From NCBI GenBank assembly GCA_035528575.1, contig DATKYK010000015.1, positions 35,817-99,816 on the forward strand: a stretch of 64,000 nucleotides of DNA, in the 5' to 3' direction. This document shows, piece after piece, positions 1 through 7,832 of the stretch. Position 1 is the first letter of the stretch, and each line of letters begins with the position of its first letter. A program made the position numbers and the translations under genes. This stretch comes from Dehalococcoidia bacterium. Lineage in GTDB: Bacteria > Chloroflexota > Dehalococcoidia > E44-bin15. The notes beneath the pieces were generated by a model. It made no database searches. It was given only the letters and a program-made list of their open reading frames with translations, and was not told where the DNA came from.

Positions 1-172
1 TACCTATAGATCTCACTGCATCCTTGTTTAGTTTATTGGCTACGTCAAATCCACATTCCAAACCAACTTTCAAATACCACCTTGCGTCATGCGAAGCCCA
101 GTTATAACACAGGAGCTGTGCTTTCACTTCCGGGGTCAATCTCTCTCTCAACTTATCCGGTTCTATACCCAT
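1..172 (-). CDS. 5' part of a hypothetical protein (DUF6125-like), cut by the window edge
   Basis: An open frame starts with ATG at 172, five bases after a GGGAG ribosome site, and runs off the left edge after 57 codons. The visible peptide has a charged start, then LCYNWASHDARWYLK and GLECGFDVANKLNKDAV. The tryptophan-rich NWASHDARWY block followed by a helix ending in NK-x-AVR resembles the start of DUF6125-type proteins, a poorly characterised family common in anaerobes. The match is from memory of the pattern, so the family name is tentative. No function can be assigned. Only the N-terminal third or so is visible. Confidence 0.55.
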   Translation of the reverse strand, partial: MGIEPDKLRERLTPEVKAQLLCYNWASHDARWYLKVGLECGFDVANKLNKDAVRSIG

Positions 173-339
173 ATAATCTCCCACCAGGTTTTTCCTATTC
201 TCATTGAAATCTGATATTCAGGCGGGCATCAAATAGCAATAGTTCGCCTTTTCGCCCTGGATCAATCATGGTATTATAGCATTTCTATATTTTGCAGAGT
301 GCGAGGCGTTTGATGAATGGGGTGAGCCTTCTATCACTT

Positions 340-918
340 CTACCCTGATTTGGGGAGTCCTATCCATCTCGGGGTCCTATTCATATACTCGCGATAGGCA
401 TCGCCATACTTCTCGAGACAGAAGCGTTCTTCAGGAACTGCAGTAATAAACGAAATAATTGTATATATAATGGAAAACAGTAGAAAAACCCACGAAGCTG
501 AAGCTATACCCACCCCTATAAAGGTTAAAACTTCGAAGAAAGACATAGGATGTCTTGAATAGCGATATATTCCTTTGGCAAAGGGTTCACCAAGTGGGGT
601 AGTAGCAATATTCACGATAGATATCATAAACATAGTCAACCCTACTACGTAAATGGGAAGACCTATGTAAGACCATATTGTCCCTAATTTCAACGGCAGG
701 AAAACAGAGTATATGAGGAGGAGAAGAAGAATTGCCATCGAAGAATAGAAGGTTCTTTTTTCAGTCTTGTTATGCGGTACGCTCGCCATTTTTTGGGACA
801 TACCTCCTGTCCCCACCGCTTTATCAATTAGCATCATTAAAAGAGGATGTAAAGGAATATAAAGCATAAAAATCCAGGCATTCCATACCCCTATCTCGAA
901 AACCGGTATAAACGACAT
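340..918 (-). CDS. Isoprenylcysteine carboxyl methyltransferase-family membrane protein
   Basis: 192 residues with about five hydrophobic segments. The C-terminal half carries the ICMT/phospholipid-methyltransferase signature: G-x-YRYSRHPMSFFEVL (RHP-x3 motif, around residues 117-130) followed near the end by a glutamate pair and a Y-x5-YREYMNRTPRW block. In this family the R-H-P region and the C-terminal Glu/Arg bind S-adenosylmethionine, and the enzymes methylate lipids, isoprenylated substrates or small molecules at the membrane. The true substrate cannot be read from sequence. It stands alone between intergenic gaps; the ribosome site before ATG 918 is weak. Confidence 0.75.
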   Translation of the reverse strand: MSFIPVFEIGVWNAWIFMLYIPLHPLLMMLIDKAVGTGGMSQKMASVPHNKTEKRTFYSSMAILLLLLIYSVFLPLKLGTIWSYIGLPIYVVGLTMFMISIVNIATTPLGEPFAKGIYRYSRHPMSFFEVLTFIGVGIASASWVFLLFSIIYTIISFITAVPEERFCLEKYGDAYREYMNRTPRWIGLPKSG

Positions 919-1216
919 GATTTCCGTCCTTTCCGTATTATGGCAGTATTGGCATTACATCCTTCCGCGTGTTTACGAAGTGCGACCGGGCTGCCTCACC
1001 CCTTGGTGGCACTTGCTGTCAGCCACCGTCTGGCCAAGGGACAGCCCGCGGCGTAGAATAGACAGCTTAAACACTATATACGGCTGGTTCTGCACATGAG
1101 CTTCGAGTTATTCTCCATCTCATATTTACGGATTTAGCATCTCGGCTTGCCAGCCACCGCCTTACAATAATCCTTGATTTCTTTCAGGGAGAAGGCCGGT
1201 CTTGACCATAATCCTT
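919..1216. other. Intergenic region with one copy of a 34-bp imperfect repeat
   Basis: No convincing gene. Bases 952-985 match 1661-1694 at about 28 of 34 positions, so the two copies flank the DUF3795 gene at 1217-1501. Bases around 1018-1045 can fold into an imperfect GCTGTC/GACAGC hairpin. A 60-codon open frame on the plus strand (917-1099) has no ribosome site and looks random. Confidence 0.4.
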
Positions 1217-1501
1217 TTACTTTTTCCCTAGTACGCCCTTGATAAGGTCGAGGACTCTTTTACTGAAAATCCCGTGCTCGTAATGAACCTCGCAGGGAAA
1301 CTCGCCGCATCTTGTGCAGTGATCCACCTTATTCTTTATGGCACACTCGAGCATGAAGCAGGGTTGCCCCATTACTGCTTTGAACTTCTCCGCCTTCTCC
1401 GGAGCTTTGGGGTCGGTCCCCGGCACGCAACTGTCAACTGCACAAAACCCTTTCTCTCGAATCCCGCAGACTTCACAGGCTAATCCGCATGCGCTTGGCA
1501 T
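1217..1501 (-). CDS. DUF3795-family cysteine-rich protein
   Basis: 94 residues with the DUF3795 pattern: CGLACEVCG at the start (C-x3-C-x2-C), a middle cysteine pair, and CTRCGEFPCE near residue 67 (C-x2-C-x4-C). The cysteines probably bind zinc or an iron-sulfur cluster; no biochemical role is established. The ATG at 1501 follows a perfect AAGGAGGT ribosome site. A longer relative, also DUF3795, is at 56729-57178. The gene is flanked by two copies of a 34-bp imperfect direct repeat (952-985 and 1661-1694). Confidence 0.75.
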   Translation of the reverse strand: MPSACGLACEVCGIREKGFCAVDSCVPGTDPKAPEKAEKFKAVMGQPCFMLECAIKNKVDHCTRCGEFPCEVHYEHGIFSKRVLDLIKGVLGKK

Positions 1502-1660
1502 TTCGCACCTCCTTTTTAGTTATATTCTATGTGTATTTAAACCTTTCCGCGGTTCCCTCTCATATCTGTTGGCGTCTTCTATATCCTCGAACACTCCGTG
1601 CTCAACCGGTTTCCTATCACTCATGGAGCGTCCTCCTTTCTCCACCCCGGGGCGCTCCCT

Positions 1661-1694
1661 GCATTACAGCGTTCCGCGTGTTTTTAAGGTGCGA
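1661..1694. repeat. Second copy of a 34-bp imperfect direct repeat
   Basis: Pairs with 952-985. Both share GCATTACA, TTCCGCGTGTTT and the end GTGCGA, with about six mismatches. They bracket the DUF3795 gene and may mark an old insertion or a dispersed repeat; no transposase is nearby. Confidence 0.4.
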
Positions 1695-1756
1695 GCATTT
1701 GGGTAAGTGAAGCAGAGCTAGATATACTCTGTTAGGCGGTACGGCATATCATTTTA

Positions 1757-2401
1757 TCATATTGCGATTTTTAAATGCGTATTACATACTGGACACCTAA
1801 ACATTTTCATATCTTGTTGAATATGGATATTATAGGATGAAGAGCAATTTTTACATGTTACTCCTATCCCAGTAGGTCTGTCTTTTGATTTGTCAGAAAT
1901 CACCAAACCTGCTAATGCTCCTAAAGCTGCGCCCCCAGTTTTATCTTTTTCTGCTAATAATGCACCTATTCCTCCTGCTACTAGAAGTGTTGGCAATACA
2001 TGAGAATCATCATAAGATTTAATAATTTCGCATATGTAAGCAAACCAAGCATCACTAGTATTAAATATTACGTAATGTCTCAGATAGGGTATCACAACAG
2101 AAATATTGCCGAGCTGTTGGTACGGTTCGAATATCCAAATATCCTTATTTTTTGCCACGCCTGTCTCCCAAACTACCCAATCTCTGGTACATGGTATATC
2201 CTGTACATTCTGGCTTAAAACTACGAATACTGCTTTTGAATTCTGAATATCTTTTTCTATTTCGGATGAGGTTCTTTTACCTTTAAGAATTTTTTCAAAC
2301 TCTTCGAAGACAGGTTTTACATTCGTAGTTCCAAAAACATTCGAAAAGAAATCCCTTAAATCTTTATCTCTTCTACTATGAGCTATAAATATCTGTGCCA
2401 T
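1757..2401 (-). CDS. TIR-like domain protein with glycine-zipper segment and C-terminal zinc ribbon
   Basis: 214 residues in three parts. Residues 1-130 look like a TIR or TIR-like fold: IFIAHSRRDKDL at the start (beta-A and alpha-A with the usual S-x2-D), VFVVLSQNV in the middle, then W-VVWETG-A with a candidate catalytic glutamate. Residues about 137-170 are small and Gly/Ala-rich (GGIGALLAE, GGAALGALAGLVI), resembling a glycine zipper or membrane hairpin. The last 35 residues hold CKNC and CPVC, a zinc-ribbon pair. TIR enzymes often cleave NAD or make signalling nucleotides in bacterial immunity, but here no defence partner is next to it. The gene is visibly AT-richer than recR beside it, suggesting acquisition. 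ATG 2401 has GGAG nine bases upstream. Confidence 0.65.
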   Translation of the reverse strand: MAQIFIAHSRRDKDLRDFFSNVFGTTNVKPVFEEFEKILKGKRTSSEIEKDIQNSKAVFVVLSQNVQDIPCTRDWVVWETGVAKNKDIWIFEPYQQLGNISVVIPYLRHYVIFNTSDAWFAYICEIIKSYDDSHVLPTLLVAGGIGALLAEKDKTGGAALGALAGLVISDKSKDRPTGIGVTCKNCSSSYNIHIQQDMKMFRCPVCNTHLKIAI

Positions 2402-2464
2402 ATTTAGTTACTCCGTTTTTCTTCTTTGTCTTCTAATGGCCAAACAAGCGAACGTGAAGCCCTA

Positions 2465-3085
2465 TTAAATCTCCTGGCGGTTCTCCAGGGCGCGGGTGAG
2501 GGTGACCTCGTCGGCATACTCCAAATCGGCGCCGAAGGGTAGCCCGCGGGCGAGGCGGGTGACCCTAATTCCCAGCGGGCTGATGAGCCGCTGCAGGTAC
2601 ATGGAGGTGGCCTCCCCCTCGAGGTTGGGGTTGGTGGCCAGGATGACCTCGGTCACCACGCCGTCCTGGAGCCGTGATAGAAGCTCCCTGATCTTGAGGT
2701 CATCGGGTCCGATGCCTTCCATAGGAGAGATGACCCCATGGAGTACATGGTAAAGCCCTTTATATTCCCTGGTGCGCTCCAGTGGGAGGATGTCCAGGGG
2801 TTCGGCCACGACGCATATCTTGGTGAGGTCCCGCCCGTCCCCGCGGCAGATGATACAGGGGTCGGCATCGGTGATGTTCTGGCAGGTGGAGCACAGGACG
2901 ATCTTGTCCTTTACCGCGAGGATAGCCTCGGCGAGGGCGCGTGCCTCCTCGTGGGGCATGCGAATCAGGAAGTAGGTGAGCCGCTGGGCGGTCTTGGGGC
3001 CGATGCCCGGCAGCTTGTGGAACTCCTCGATGAGGCGGGCTACCGGCTGGGCGGTGGGCACAGAATGGGTATTCAAATCAGCCAT
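2465..3085 (-). CDS. recR: Recombination mediator RecR
   Basis: 206 residues, normal for RecR. It contains a helix-hairpin-helix (LPGIGPKTAQRL, residues 25-36), a four-cysteine zinc finger (C65, C68, C77, C80), and a Toprim domain with VVAEPLDI and EVILATNPNLEGEATS. RecR works with RecO/RecF to load RecA on gapped DNA. It is the last gene of the conserved dnaX-ybaB-recR cluster, 84 bases after ybaB. Nothing looks damaged. Confidence 0.97.
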   Translation of the reverse strand: MADLNTHSVPTAQPVARLIEEFHKLPGIGPKTAQRLTYFLIRMPHEEARALAEAILAVKDKIVLCSTCQNITDADPCIICRGDGRDLTKICVVAEPLDILPLERTREYKGLYHVLHGVISPMEGIGPDDLKIRELLSRLQDGVVTEVILATNPNLEGEATSMYLQRLISPLGIRVTRLARGLPFGADLEYADEVTLTRALENRQEI

Positions 3086-3169
3086 CCCTTTTTCGCCCCA
3101 TCGACATGCTGGGGTAGATAGGACATAGATCTGGATATGTGTTCATCCAGCCCAACTTTTTAGTGTGTT

Positions 3170-3469
3170 TTAGGTCAGGCCGGGGATATTAAGACCGCCG
3201 GTCAGGGCACCGAGGCGGCTTGCGGCAAGCTCCTTCGCTTTCTTAACCGCCTCGTTCATCGCGGTGAGCACCAGGTCCTCCAGCATCTCTGTATCATCCG
3301 CCGCCTCGGGCGAGATCTTCACCGACTGGACCAGTTGCTGCCCGGTCATCACCACCGTTACCGCGCCGCCGCCCGAGCTGGCTTCCACCGTTTCCTTTTC
3401 CAGCTCCTGCTGGATCTTCTCCAGTTTTTCCTGAAACTGGCGGGCCTGACGCATTATAATTTTATTCAT
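3170..3469 (-). CDS. ybaB: YbaB/EbfC-family nucleoid-associated protein
   Basis: 99 residues. A Gln/Glu/Lys-rich N-terminal helix is followed by a strand region (GGGAVTVVMTGQQLVQSVKISPE) and a C-terminal helix with AMNEAVKKAKELAA, typical of the YbaB family, which forms DNA-binding dimers. ATG 3469 overlaps the dnaX TGA as ATGA, and the ribosome site is the GAGGAGGA inside the end of dnaX, so the two are translationally coupled. Confidence 0.93.
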   Translation of the reverse strand: MNKIIMRQARQFQEKLEKIQQELEKETVEASSGGGAVTVVMTGQQLVQSVKISPEAADDTEMLEDLVLTAMNEAVKKAKELAASRLGALTGGLNIPGLT

Positions 3470-5139
3470 TCCTCCTCCTCAACGATTTTAGCTCCCATCT
3501 GAAGCGCCGCCTCAACCAGGTGTCCCCGGCTTGTTGCCTTTCGCTCGGTGAGCATGCAGCGAATCTTGTAATTTTTCCCGAATACCTCGCTCACCTTCGC
3601 TTCCACCATATGGCGATACTTGGGGTCTTCGATCTTCTCCTTATGGAACTCGTAATAAAAACCCAGAACCAGGGTTTCCCCCTCCAGGGCCACTGGCTCG
3701 CAGGCGCTTCTTAAGAGGGCATCCAGGTTTCCCTTTGAGCCCATGCCCTTCGTGGCACTGACCACGTCCTTCCAGCGGTTGCGGAAGTATTCGATATCGC
3801 TTTTTTCGAACTTCTGGGGCGTTGCCGGCTTCTCCCCGGTCAGCTCCGGGGCGCCTGCGGGTTCCCCCTCCGTTTTCTCGGGATTTGCGGGGGTTGCCGG
3901 CTTCTCCCCGGTCGGCTCCGGGGTGCCTGCGGGTTCCCCCTCCGTTTTCTCGGGCTTTGTGGGGGTTGCCGGCCTCTCCCCGATTATTGCCCGTTTTTCG
4001 CTTGTTACTGGGGTCGCCGCTCCTCCCTGGGTCAGGGCGCACTCCACCATTGCCAGCTCCAGTGGAAGGGGCGAAAAGCCATCGAGCTCCAGTTCCACCT
4101 GGCGAAATAGCTTCGCCGCTTTGGAGAGCTGTGCCATGGGGGCTCTCTCCGCCAGGCTCCTCATCTCCAAGAGCTCCTCCGGGGGCAGGTCGATGGCTGC
4201 TCCAGCCCCTGCCTTTACAAGGAGCAGCCCTCTGAGATACTCCACCAGCTCCCGGTTGAATTGCCTGAGGTCGAGGCCGTCCTGGGTAACGCTGTTTATG
4301 GTTTGAAGCCCGGCGGTGATATCATTATCGACGATGTGTCCTGCCAGTTCCCTGGCTCGCACGTCCCCGCTGATACCCAGCATCGCCTGAACCTGATGGA
4401 GTTCGATCCGGGAACCATAATGGGCAACCGATTGCTCCAGAAGGTTTTCGGCGTCTCGCATCGAGCCGGTTGCGCTCCTGGCGATGAGCTTTAGCGATGA
4501 ATCATCGATCTGGATGCCTTCCCCGGCGCAGACGACGGCGAGCCTGGAGACCATGGCATCCTGGGGGATACGCCTGAAATCGAAGCGCTGGCACCGGGAG
4601 AGGATGGTGAGCGGCACCTTGTGCGGCTCGGTGGTTGCCAGCACGAACAGGACATGGGGCGGCGGCTCCTCCAGTGTTTTGAGCAGGGCGTTGGCGGCGG
4701 GCTCGGTGAGCATATGGACCTCGTCGATGATATAGACCTTGTATCTTGCTATATTGGGGGTGTACCTGACCCGCTCCCTGAGCTCGCGGATCTCATCGAT
4801 GCCGCGGTTTGAGGCGGCATCGATCTCCATTACATCCATGGCGCGCCCCTCAGTGATCGTCTGGCATATGGTGCAGGCGTTACAGGGCTCGCCTTTGCCG
4901 CCCTCGAGGCAGTTTGCCGCCTTGGCCAGGATGCGACCGGTGCTGGTCTTTCCCGTCCCGCGAGGGCCGCAGAAGAGATAGGCATGGGCCACCCGTCCCG
5001 CCTTGAGTGCGTTCAAGAGGGTCTGGGTCACGTGGTCCTGTCCCACTAGCTCGGCCAGGGTCTGGGGGCGCCACTTGCGATAATATACCTGCGCTCCCAT
5101 CCTTTCGCCGTTTTCGACCTTACCTCGCTTTTTCGCCAT
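3466..5139 (-). CDS. dnaX: DNA polymerase III subunit gamma/tau
   Basis: Clamp-loader ATPase. Starting at ATG 5139 (AAAGG six bases upstream) the protein is 557 residues; an upstream TTG at 5145 and an internal ATG at 5100 are alternatives. It has YYRKWRPQT, the P-loop GPRGTGKTS (about 58-66), a four-cysteine zinc module, Walker B DEVHM, and the sensor ATTEPHKVP. After the ATPase and collar domains there is a Pro/Glu/Thr/Gly linker made of a 24-residue repeat (DNA period 72 bp), then a tau-like C-terminal domain of about 120 residues. No clear A-AAA-AAG slippage site for a short gamma form is visible. It heads dnaX-ybaB-recR. Confidence 0.96.
   Translation of the reverse strand: MAKKRGKVENGERMGAQVYYRKWRPQTLAELVGQDHVTQTLLNALKAGRVAHAYLFCGPRGTGKTSTGRILAKAANCLEGGKGEPCNACTICQTITEGRAMDVMEIDAASNRGIDEIRELRERVRYTPNIARYKVYIIDEVHMLTEPAANALLKTLEEPPPHVLFVLATTEPHKVPLTILSRCQRFDFRRIPQDAMVSRLAVVCAGEGIQIDDSSLKLIARSATGSMRDAENLLEQSVAHYGSRIELHQVQAMLGISGDVRARELAGHIVDNDITAGLQTINSVTQDGLDLRQFNRELVEYLRGLLLVKAGAGAAIDLPPEELLEMRSLAERAPMAQLSKAAKLFRQVELELDGFSPLPLELAMVECALTQGGAATPVTSEKRAIIGERPATPTKPEKTEGEPAGTPEPTGEKPATPANPEKTEGEPAGAPELTGEKPATPQKFEKSDIEYFRNRWKDVVSATKGMGSKGNLDALLRSACEPVALEGETLVLGFYYEFHKEKIEDPKYRHMVEAKVSEVFGKNYKIRCMLTERKATSRGHLVEAALQMGAKIVEEEE
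3821..3984 (-). repeat. 72-bp tandem repeat inside the dnaX linker
   Basis: The block beginning GTTGCCGGC recurs at 3821, 3893 and 3965, an exact 72-bp period, giving two full copies and a partial third with a few substitutions. Because 72 is divisible by three the repeat is in frame and encodes 24-residue units of the form GEKPATP-x2-PEKTEGEPAG. It lengthens the flexible hinge between the DnaX ATPase core and its C-terminal domain. Confidence 0.85.
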
Positions 5140-5201
5140 TTGCAACCTTTATACTACGTCCGCATCGATCGCCTGTTTATGTCCTTACTCAATTATCGCC
5201 T

Positions 5202-6179
5202 TTACAGTCCACTGTATACCGGATATTTCTCGCCGCTCTCCCTGGTGTCGGAGATCAGGCTGTCCACTGCCTTGAGCATACGCTCCCTGTCCAGTGAAGG
5301 CTTGCCGTCTATCCCCCACATGTATCGGTTGGCGATATGGTCGCTTACCACAAAATCGGATGATACCTCTAGCTCCTCTATCAGCAGGCGCACCTCCCGG
5401 AGCAGGCCCTCAACGGTTTGCCGGCTGAACTCTTCCCGCTCGTACCTTTCGGCGAGGGGGGTGCCGGGAATAACGAACAGGGTGCGCAGGCGGATGAAGT
5501 GCGGATTTATAGCATTCAGTACGCGGGCGGTGCCGCGGGCATGCTGCTCCCACTTCTCCTGACCACCGAGGCCGGGCATAATGTACTCGGAGAGCTCAAA
5601 TCCGGCCTGGAGAGCCTTCTGACCGCCCAGTATCATCTCATCGGGGGTTGCTCCCTTCTGGATTATACTTAGCAACTCCCCGTCGCCGGTCTCCAGCCCC
5701 ACGTGGAGCCGGTTAAGCCCGGCCTCTCGCAGCATCTTGAGGTCCTCCATGCTTTTCTTGACCAGTGTTTTGGCGCGGGCGTAGCTGGTAACCCTTTCCA
5801 GGGTGGGGAAGGTCTGGTAGAGAAAGCTGACGATCTCGGCCAGCTCCTCCGATTTCATGATGATGCTGTTGGAGTCGGCGATGAAGGCGTGCCTTACCTC
5901 CCCATCATTTAGCCAGTATAACCCGTTGGCCCTGGCCACCATATCCACGCGGTCACCGTGTCCGTTCCTCCATGCCCGTTCCTTTATCTCATCGGTAACT
6001 ATCTTCATGGTGCGGATGTCATTCTTGACATCATCCACTGGCCTCAGCTCCAGCTTGGCCCCCTTATACATGCTGCAAAATTCGCACCTGTTCCAGGAGC
6101 AGTTTCTGGTAGCCCTGACCAGGAGGCTGTGGGCTTCCGTGGGTGGCCTGTAGGGTGGCTGCTCATAATAGAGGTTCAT
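5202..6179 (-). CDS. Radical SAM protein of unknown substrate
   Basis: 325 residues. The cluster-binding cysteines are C27, C32 and C35 in NCSWNRCEFC, a C-x4-C-x2-C spacing instead of the textbook C-x3-C-x2-C. Later radical SAM features are present: GLETGDGELL (SAM-binding strand), PGLGGQEKWEQHARGTARVLNAINPHFIRLRTLFVIPGTPL spans a typical barrel with conserved Gly/Pro turns. Similar proteins are often labelled HemN-like or Elp3-like, but no specific reaction can be inferred. Its start overlaps the end of ybeY by 17 bases and it precedes dnaX, suggesting cotranscription. Confidence 0.85.
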   Translation of the reverse strand: MNLYYEQPPYRPPTEAHSLLVRATRNCSWNRCEFCSMYKGAKLELRPVDDVKNDIRTMKIVTDEIKERAWRNGHGDRVDMVARANGLYWLNDGEVRHAFIADSNSIIMKSEELAEIVSFLYQTFPTLERVTSYARAKTLVKKSMEDLKMLREAGLNRLHVGLETGDGELLSIIQKGATPDEMILGGQKALQAGFELSEYIMPGLGGQEKWEQHARGTARVLNAINPHFIRLRTLFVIPGTPLAERYEREEFSRQTVEGLLREVRLLIEELEVSSDFVVSDHIANRYMWGIDGKPSLDRERMLKAVDSLISDTRESGEKYPVYSGL

Positions 6180-6651
6180 CGCTGATTTCTCCCAGTACCC
6201 TTTTCTCCGCAGCCCTCATCCTGGCTTCAGCCGCTGCATCCTCATCCTGGTATCCCAGGAGATGGAGCACGCCATGGATCACCAGCAGCGCCAGTTCCTG
6301 CTCCAGGGAGTGTTTACGCTCTCTGGCCTGGATTGCCGCCCGAGGATAGGAGAGGAGCACCTCGCCAAGGTGAGTGGTGCCATCGGGAGGTGACACAAAT
6401 GGGGTTTCCGCCTCGCCCTGGCGGTTTTCCATGAGGGCGAAGGAGAGCACATCGGTGGTCTCATCCTTCCCCCGGTAGCTTCGATTGAGCTGCCGTATGG
6501 TCTCATCGTCGGTGATAACCAGCCCCAACTCCACCGGAGAGTCCACCTCTTCCTGGATAAGGGTCTTTTCCACCACACGCCTGATCCACTCCTCAGCCAC
6601 CTGTCCCTGGAAAGGCTCATCGATCTTTACATAAAGCTTGCATCCGGACAT
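6163..6651 (-). CDS. ybeY: Endoribonuclease YbeY (rRNA maturation) with altered third metal ligand
   Basis: 162 residues from ATG 6651. The open frame extends upstream to 6705, but the added residues do not fit the family. The body has L-x3-YRGKDETTDVLSF, GEVLLSYP and the metal motif HGVLHLLGYQDED. YbeY normally binds zinc with three histidines (HG-x-LH-x3-GYDH). Here H126 and H130 are present, but the third position is D136 (YQD in place of YDH). Asp can ligate metal, so the enzyme may still be active. It is first in the minus-strand run leading into the radical SAM gene and dnaX. Confidence 0.92.
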   Translation of the reverse strand: MSGCKLYVKIDEPFQGQVAEEWIRRVVEKTLIQEEVDSPVELGLVITDDETIRQLNRSYRGKDETTDVLSFALMENRQGEAETPFVSPPDGTTHLGEVLLSYPRAAIQARERKHSLEQELALLVIHGVLHLLGYQDEDAAAEARMRAAEKRVLGEISDEPLL

Positions 6652-6715
6652 AGGGACACTACCGCTCCCTGTCGGAATCATAGCACAGCGGGGGCAATTC
6701 TTCAATATATTGCTC

Positions 6716-6744
6716 TTGACGTCAGCCTGACGGGGCGGTATTAT
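6716..6744 (+). promoter_or_regulatory. Predicted sigma-70-type promoter of pyrF
   Basis: TTGACG (6716-6721), 17-base spacer, TATTAT (6739-6744). Transcription would begin near 6751, only a few bases before ATG 6754, which has no ribosome site. This implies a leaderless or nearly leaderless mRNA. Confidence 0.6.
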
Positions 6745-6753
6745 CCTTCTGGG

Positions 6754-7599
6754 ATGATGGGCTTCTTGGAGAAGCTGCTTGAGGCTGCCCGTACCAACGG
6801 GAGCCTGCTTTGCGTTGGGCTCGACCCCGATCCGGAGCTGATGCCAGCCGGGATGGGCGTACTGGAATTCAATCGCGCTATCGTTGATGCCACCTCAGAC
6901 CTGGTATGCGCCTACAAGCCCAACCTCGCCTTCTACGAGGCACTGGGTACTGAAGGGCTCAGGGCGCTGGAGAAGACCGTTACCTATATACCTGATACAA
7001 TCCCGGTTATCGGGGATGCCAAGCGGGGCGATATCGGCAGCACCGCGCGGGCCTATGCCCGGGCGCTCTTTGAAACCCTCGGCTTCGATGCCGCCACGGT
7101 GAACCCCTATATGGGCTATGACTCCCTGGAGCCATTTATTGAGTACAGAGAAAAGGGGGTGTTCATCCTATGCCGCACCTCCAATGCAGGCTCGGTCGAT
7201 TTCCAGGACCTGGTGCTTTCCGGCAAGTCGGCGGGGGTGGAAGGGGGCGAGAGACCACTGTTCGAGGTGGTGGCACTGCGGGCCAGGGAGTGGAACGCCC
7301 TGGGCAATGTGGGGCTGGTGGTGGGCTCTACCTACCCCCAGGAACTGAGGAGAGTGCGCCAGCTCTGCCCCCAGATGCCGCTGCTGATTCCGGGCATCGG
7401 TGCTCAGGGTGGCGACCCGGCCAGCGCAGTTCGCTATGGGGTGGATGCCCGGGGGGAAAAGGCTATAATCAGCTCCTCGCGTCAGATCATCTATGCTTAC
7501 CTGGGGGAGGGTGGAAAGGGCGGAGATTTCGCTGCAGCCGCCCGTGGCGCCGCGCTCAAGCTGCGCGATGAGATTAACCGTTACCGGGGGCATACCTGA
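6754..7599 (+). CDS. pyrF: Orotidine-5'-phosphate decarboxylase (type 2)
   Basis: 281 residues. Decarboxylates OMP to UMP in pyrimidine synthesis. The catalytic D88-x-K90-x2-D93 (DAKRGDIGSTA) is intact, GLDPDPE lies at 22-28, and the C-terminal phosphate loop is PGIGAQGGD. The length and the DAKRGDIG-x-TA pattern match the type 2 subfamily. ATG 6754 and ATG 6757 are both possible. The gene is followed two bases later by the DUF951 gene. Confidence 0.96.
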   Translation: MMGFLEKLLEAARTNGSLLCVGLDPDPELMPAGMGVLEFNRAIVDATSDLVCAYKPNLAFYEALGTEGLRALEKTVTYIPDTIPVIGDAKRGDIGSTARAYARALFETLGFDAATVNPYMGYDSLEPFIEYREKGVFILCRTSNAGSVDFQDLVLSGKSAGVEGGERPLFEVVALRAREWNALGNVGLVVGSTYPQELRRVRQLCPQMPLLIPGIGAQGGDPASAVRYGVDARGEKAIISSSRQIIYAYLGEGGKGGDFAAAARGAALKLRDEINRYRGHT

Positions 7600-7601
7600 A
7601 G

Positions 7602-7832
7602 ATGGAGATAAATGTTGGCGATGTGGTGCGCCTGAAGAAGAAGCACCCCTGCGGCAGCGACCAGTGGCAGGTGGTCAGGGTGGGTGCTGATATCGGGGTC
7701 AGGTGTCAGAAGTGCCACCGACGCGTGCTTCTGGCGCGGGGCGTTTTCGAGCGCCGGGTGAGGGCTGTGCTACCGGAAGGCGGGGGTGCGGCTCATCAAG
7801 ATACACCGGGGGTTCGATATGTCTCGAATTAA
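7602..7832 (+). CDS. DUF951-family small protein
   Basis: 76 residues. The first 50 match DUF951: GDVVRLKKKHPCGSDQW, then a GADIGVRCQKCHRRVLL block with C-x2-C and R-x3-VF. The family is small and basic, may bind nucleic acid or zinc, and has no assigned role. The last 25 residues look non-conserved and run over the start of the thioesterase gene at 7819 by 14 bases. Starts two bases after the pyrF stop. Confidence 0.8.
   Translation: MEINVGDVVRLKKKHPCGSDQWQVVRVGADIGVRCQKCHRRVLLARGVFERRVRAVLPEGGGAAHQDTPGVRYVSN

Noticed and set aside
3466..5139. Programmed frameshift in dnaX producing a short gamma subunit
   Set aside because: No A-AAA-AAG heptamer or similar slippery run was found near the linker, and the 72-bp repeat explains the odd composition.
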